Origin: DATEEW01 sp035273665
GTDB lineage: Bacteria > Pseudomonadota > Gammaproteobacteria > Burkholderiales > SG8-39
Direction: 5' to 3'
DNA length: 7,640 nt
NCBI GenBank assembly: GCA_035273665.1
Contig: DATEOW010000025.1
Span: 1 to 7,640 of the forward strand
A program made the translations under genes and the position numbers. Below the pieces are notes generated by a model, which was not told the origin of the DNA, did no database searches, and was given only the letters and a program-made list of their open reading frames with translations. Positions 7,304 through 7,640 of this stretch are shown here, one piece after another. Numbering within the stretch: position 1 is the first letter of the stretch; every line of letters starts with the position of its first letter.

Positions 7304-7640
7304 CTAACTCACTATCGATTTGATCACGGCCAACAATAGCAGGGTATAGCCCGCCGCGAGCAAGTCGTCGAGCATCACGCCCAACCCGCCCTTCACGCGC
7401 CTTTCAATCTGTCGGATCGGTACCGGTTTGACGATATCGAAAAAACGGAACAGGCCAAAGGCGAGCAACTGCCACCACCAGCCCGCAGGCGTGAAGCAAA
7501 GCACCAGTAGAAACGCGACGATTTCGTCAAAGGTGATGCTGCCCGGATCTTGCACGCCCATCGCACGCGTCGTGCGCTCGCTCGCCCAGATGCCGACGAG
7601 GAACAGGACAACGCAAAGAATCAGCACGCCAAGCGGACTC
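7304..7640 (-). CDS. pgpA: Phosphatidylglycerophosphatase A, C-terminal part (5' end beyond right edge)
   Basis: It removes the phosphate from phosphatidylglycerophosphate to give phosphatidylglycerol, in the inner membrane. About 111 residues are visible and the frame is open to the window edge. The GTG at 7627 is therefore internal and not the true start; E. coli PgpA has extra N-terminal sequence before this point. Family motifs are present: MGVQDPGSITFDEIVAF (conserved Asp and Asp-Glu), FRFFDIVKPVPIRQIERRV and GGLGVMLDDLLAA. Hydrophobic segments lie at the visible N-terminus, in the middle (LLVLCFTPAGWWWQLLAFGL) and at the C-terminus. In many proteobacteria pgpA follows thiL and precedes pncC, which fits here except for the two membrane-protein genes inserted before pncC. 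Confidence 0.92.
   Translation of the reverse strand, partial: SPLGVLILCVVLFLVGIWASERTTRAMGVQDPGSITFDEIVAFLLVLCFTPAGWWWQLLAFGLFRFFDIVKPVPIRQIERRVKGGLGVMLDDLLAAGYTLLLLAVIKSIVS

Noticed and set aside
7625..7627. GTG as the start of pgpA
   Set aside because: The frame is open upstream to the window edge and the family has more N-terminal sequence, so the gene is cut by the window.

Overview
The window looks like chromosomal DNA of a proteobacterium, most likely a betaproteobacterium. RecA is strongly beta-like in its core. The backbone order pgpA - pncC - recA - recX - alaS is a conserved proteobacterial housekeeping cluster. The assignment rests on remembered family features, not on a search. 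Every convincing gene is on the minus strand, so transcription runs from high to low coordinates.

Layout in the direction of transcription: (1) the 3' part of pgpA, a phospholipid phosphatase, enters from the right edge; (2) a four-helix membrane protein of unknown function follows it by 8 bases; (3) a 52-residue, two-helix membrane protein comes next and is followed by a 13-bp hairpin; (4) pncC encodes nicotinamide-nucleotide amidase; (5) a 168-bp regulatory gap holds a sigma70-type promoter overlapped by a LexA-like operator; (6) recA and recX overlap by four bases (ATGA); (7) egtB, an ergothioneine-type sulfoxide synthase, sits between recX and alaS with no egtD beside it; (8) alaS encodes alanyl-tRNA synthetase, and its leader holds two competing hairpins and no Shine-Dalgarno sequence; (9) the secreted N-terminus of a probable L,D-transpeptidase runs off the left edge.

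The core genes serve DNA repair (recA and its modulator recX, with SOS control), translation (alaS), NAD salvage (pncC) and phosphatidylglycerol synthesis (pgpA). The accessory parts are egtB and the two small membrane-protein genes inserted into the conserved order. I see no mobile element, CRISPR array, tRNA or rRNA. No undescribed multi-gene system is evident. The observations most worth checking are the alaS leader hairpins, the isolated egtB, the His-to-Asn change next to RecA's catalytic glutamate, and the three-fold CTGTA array upstream of recA.
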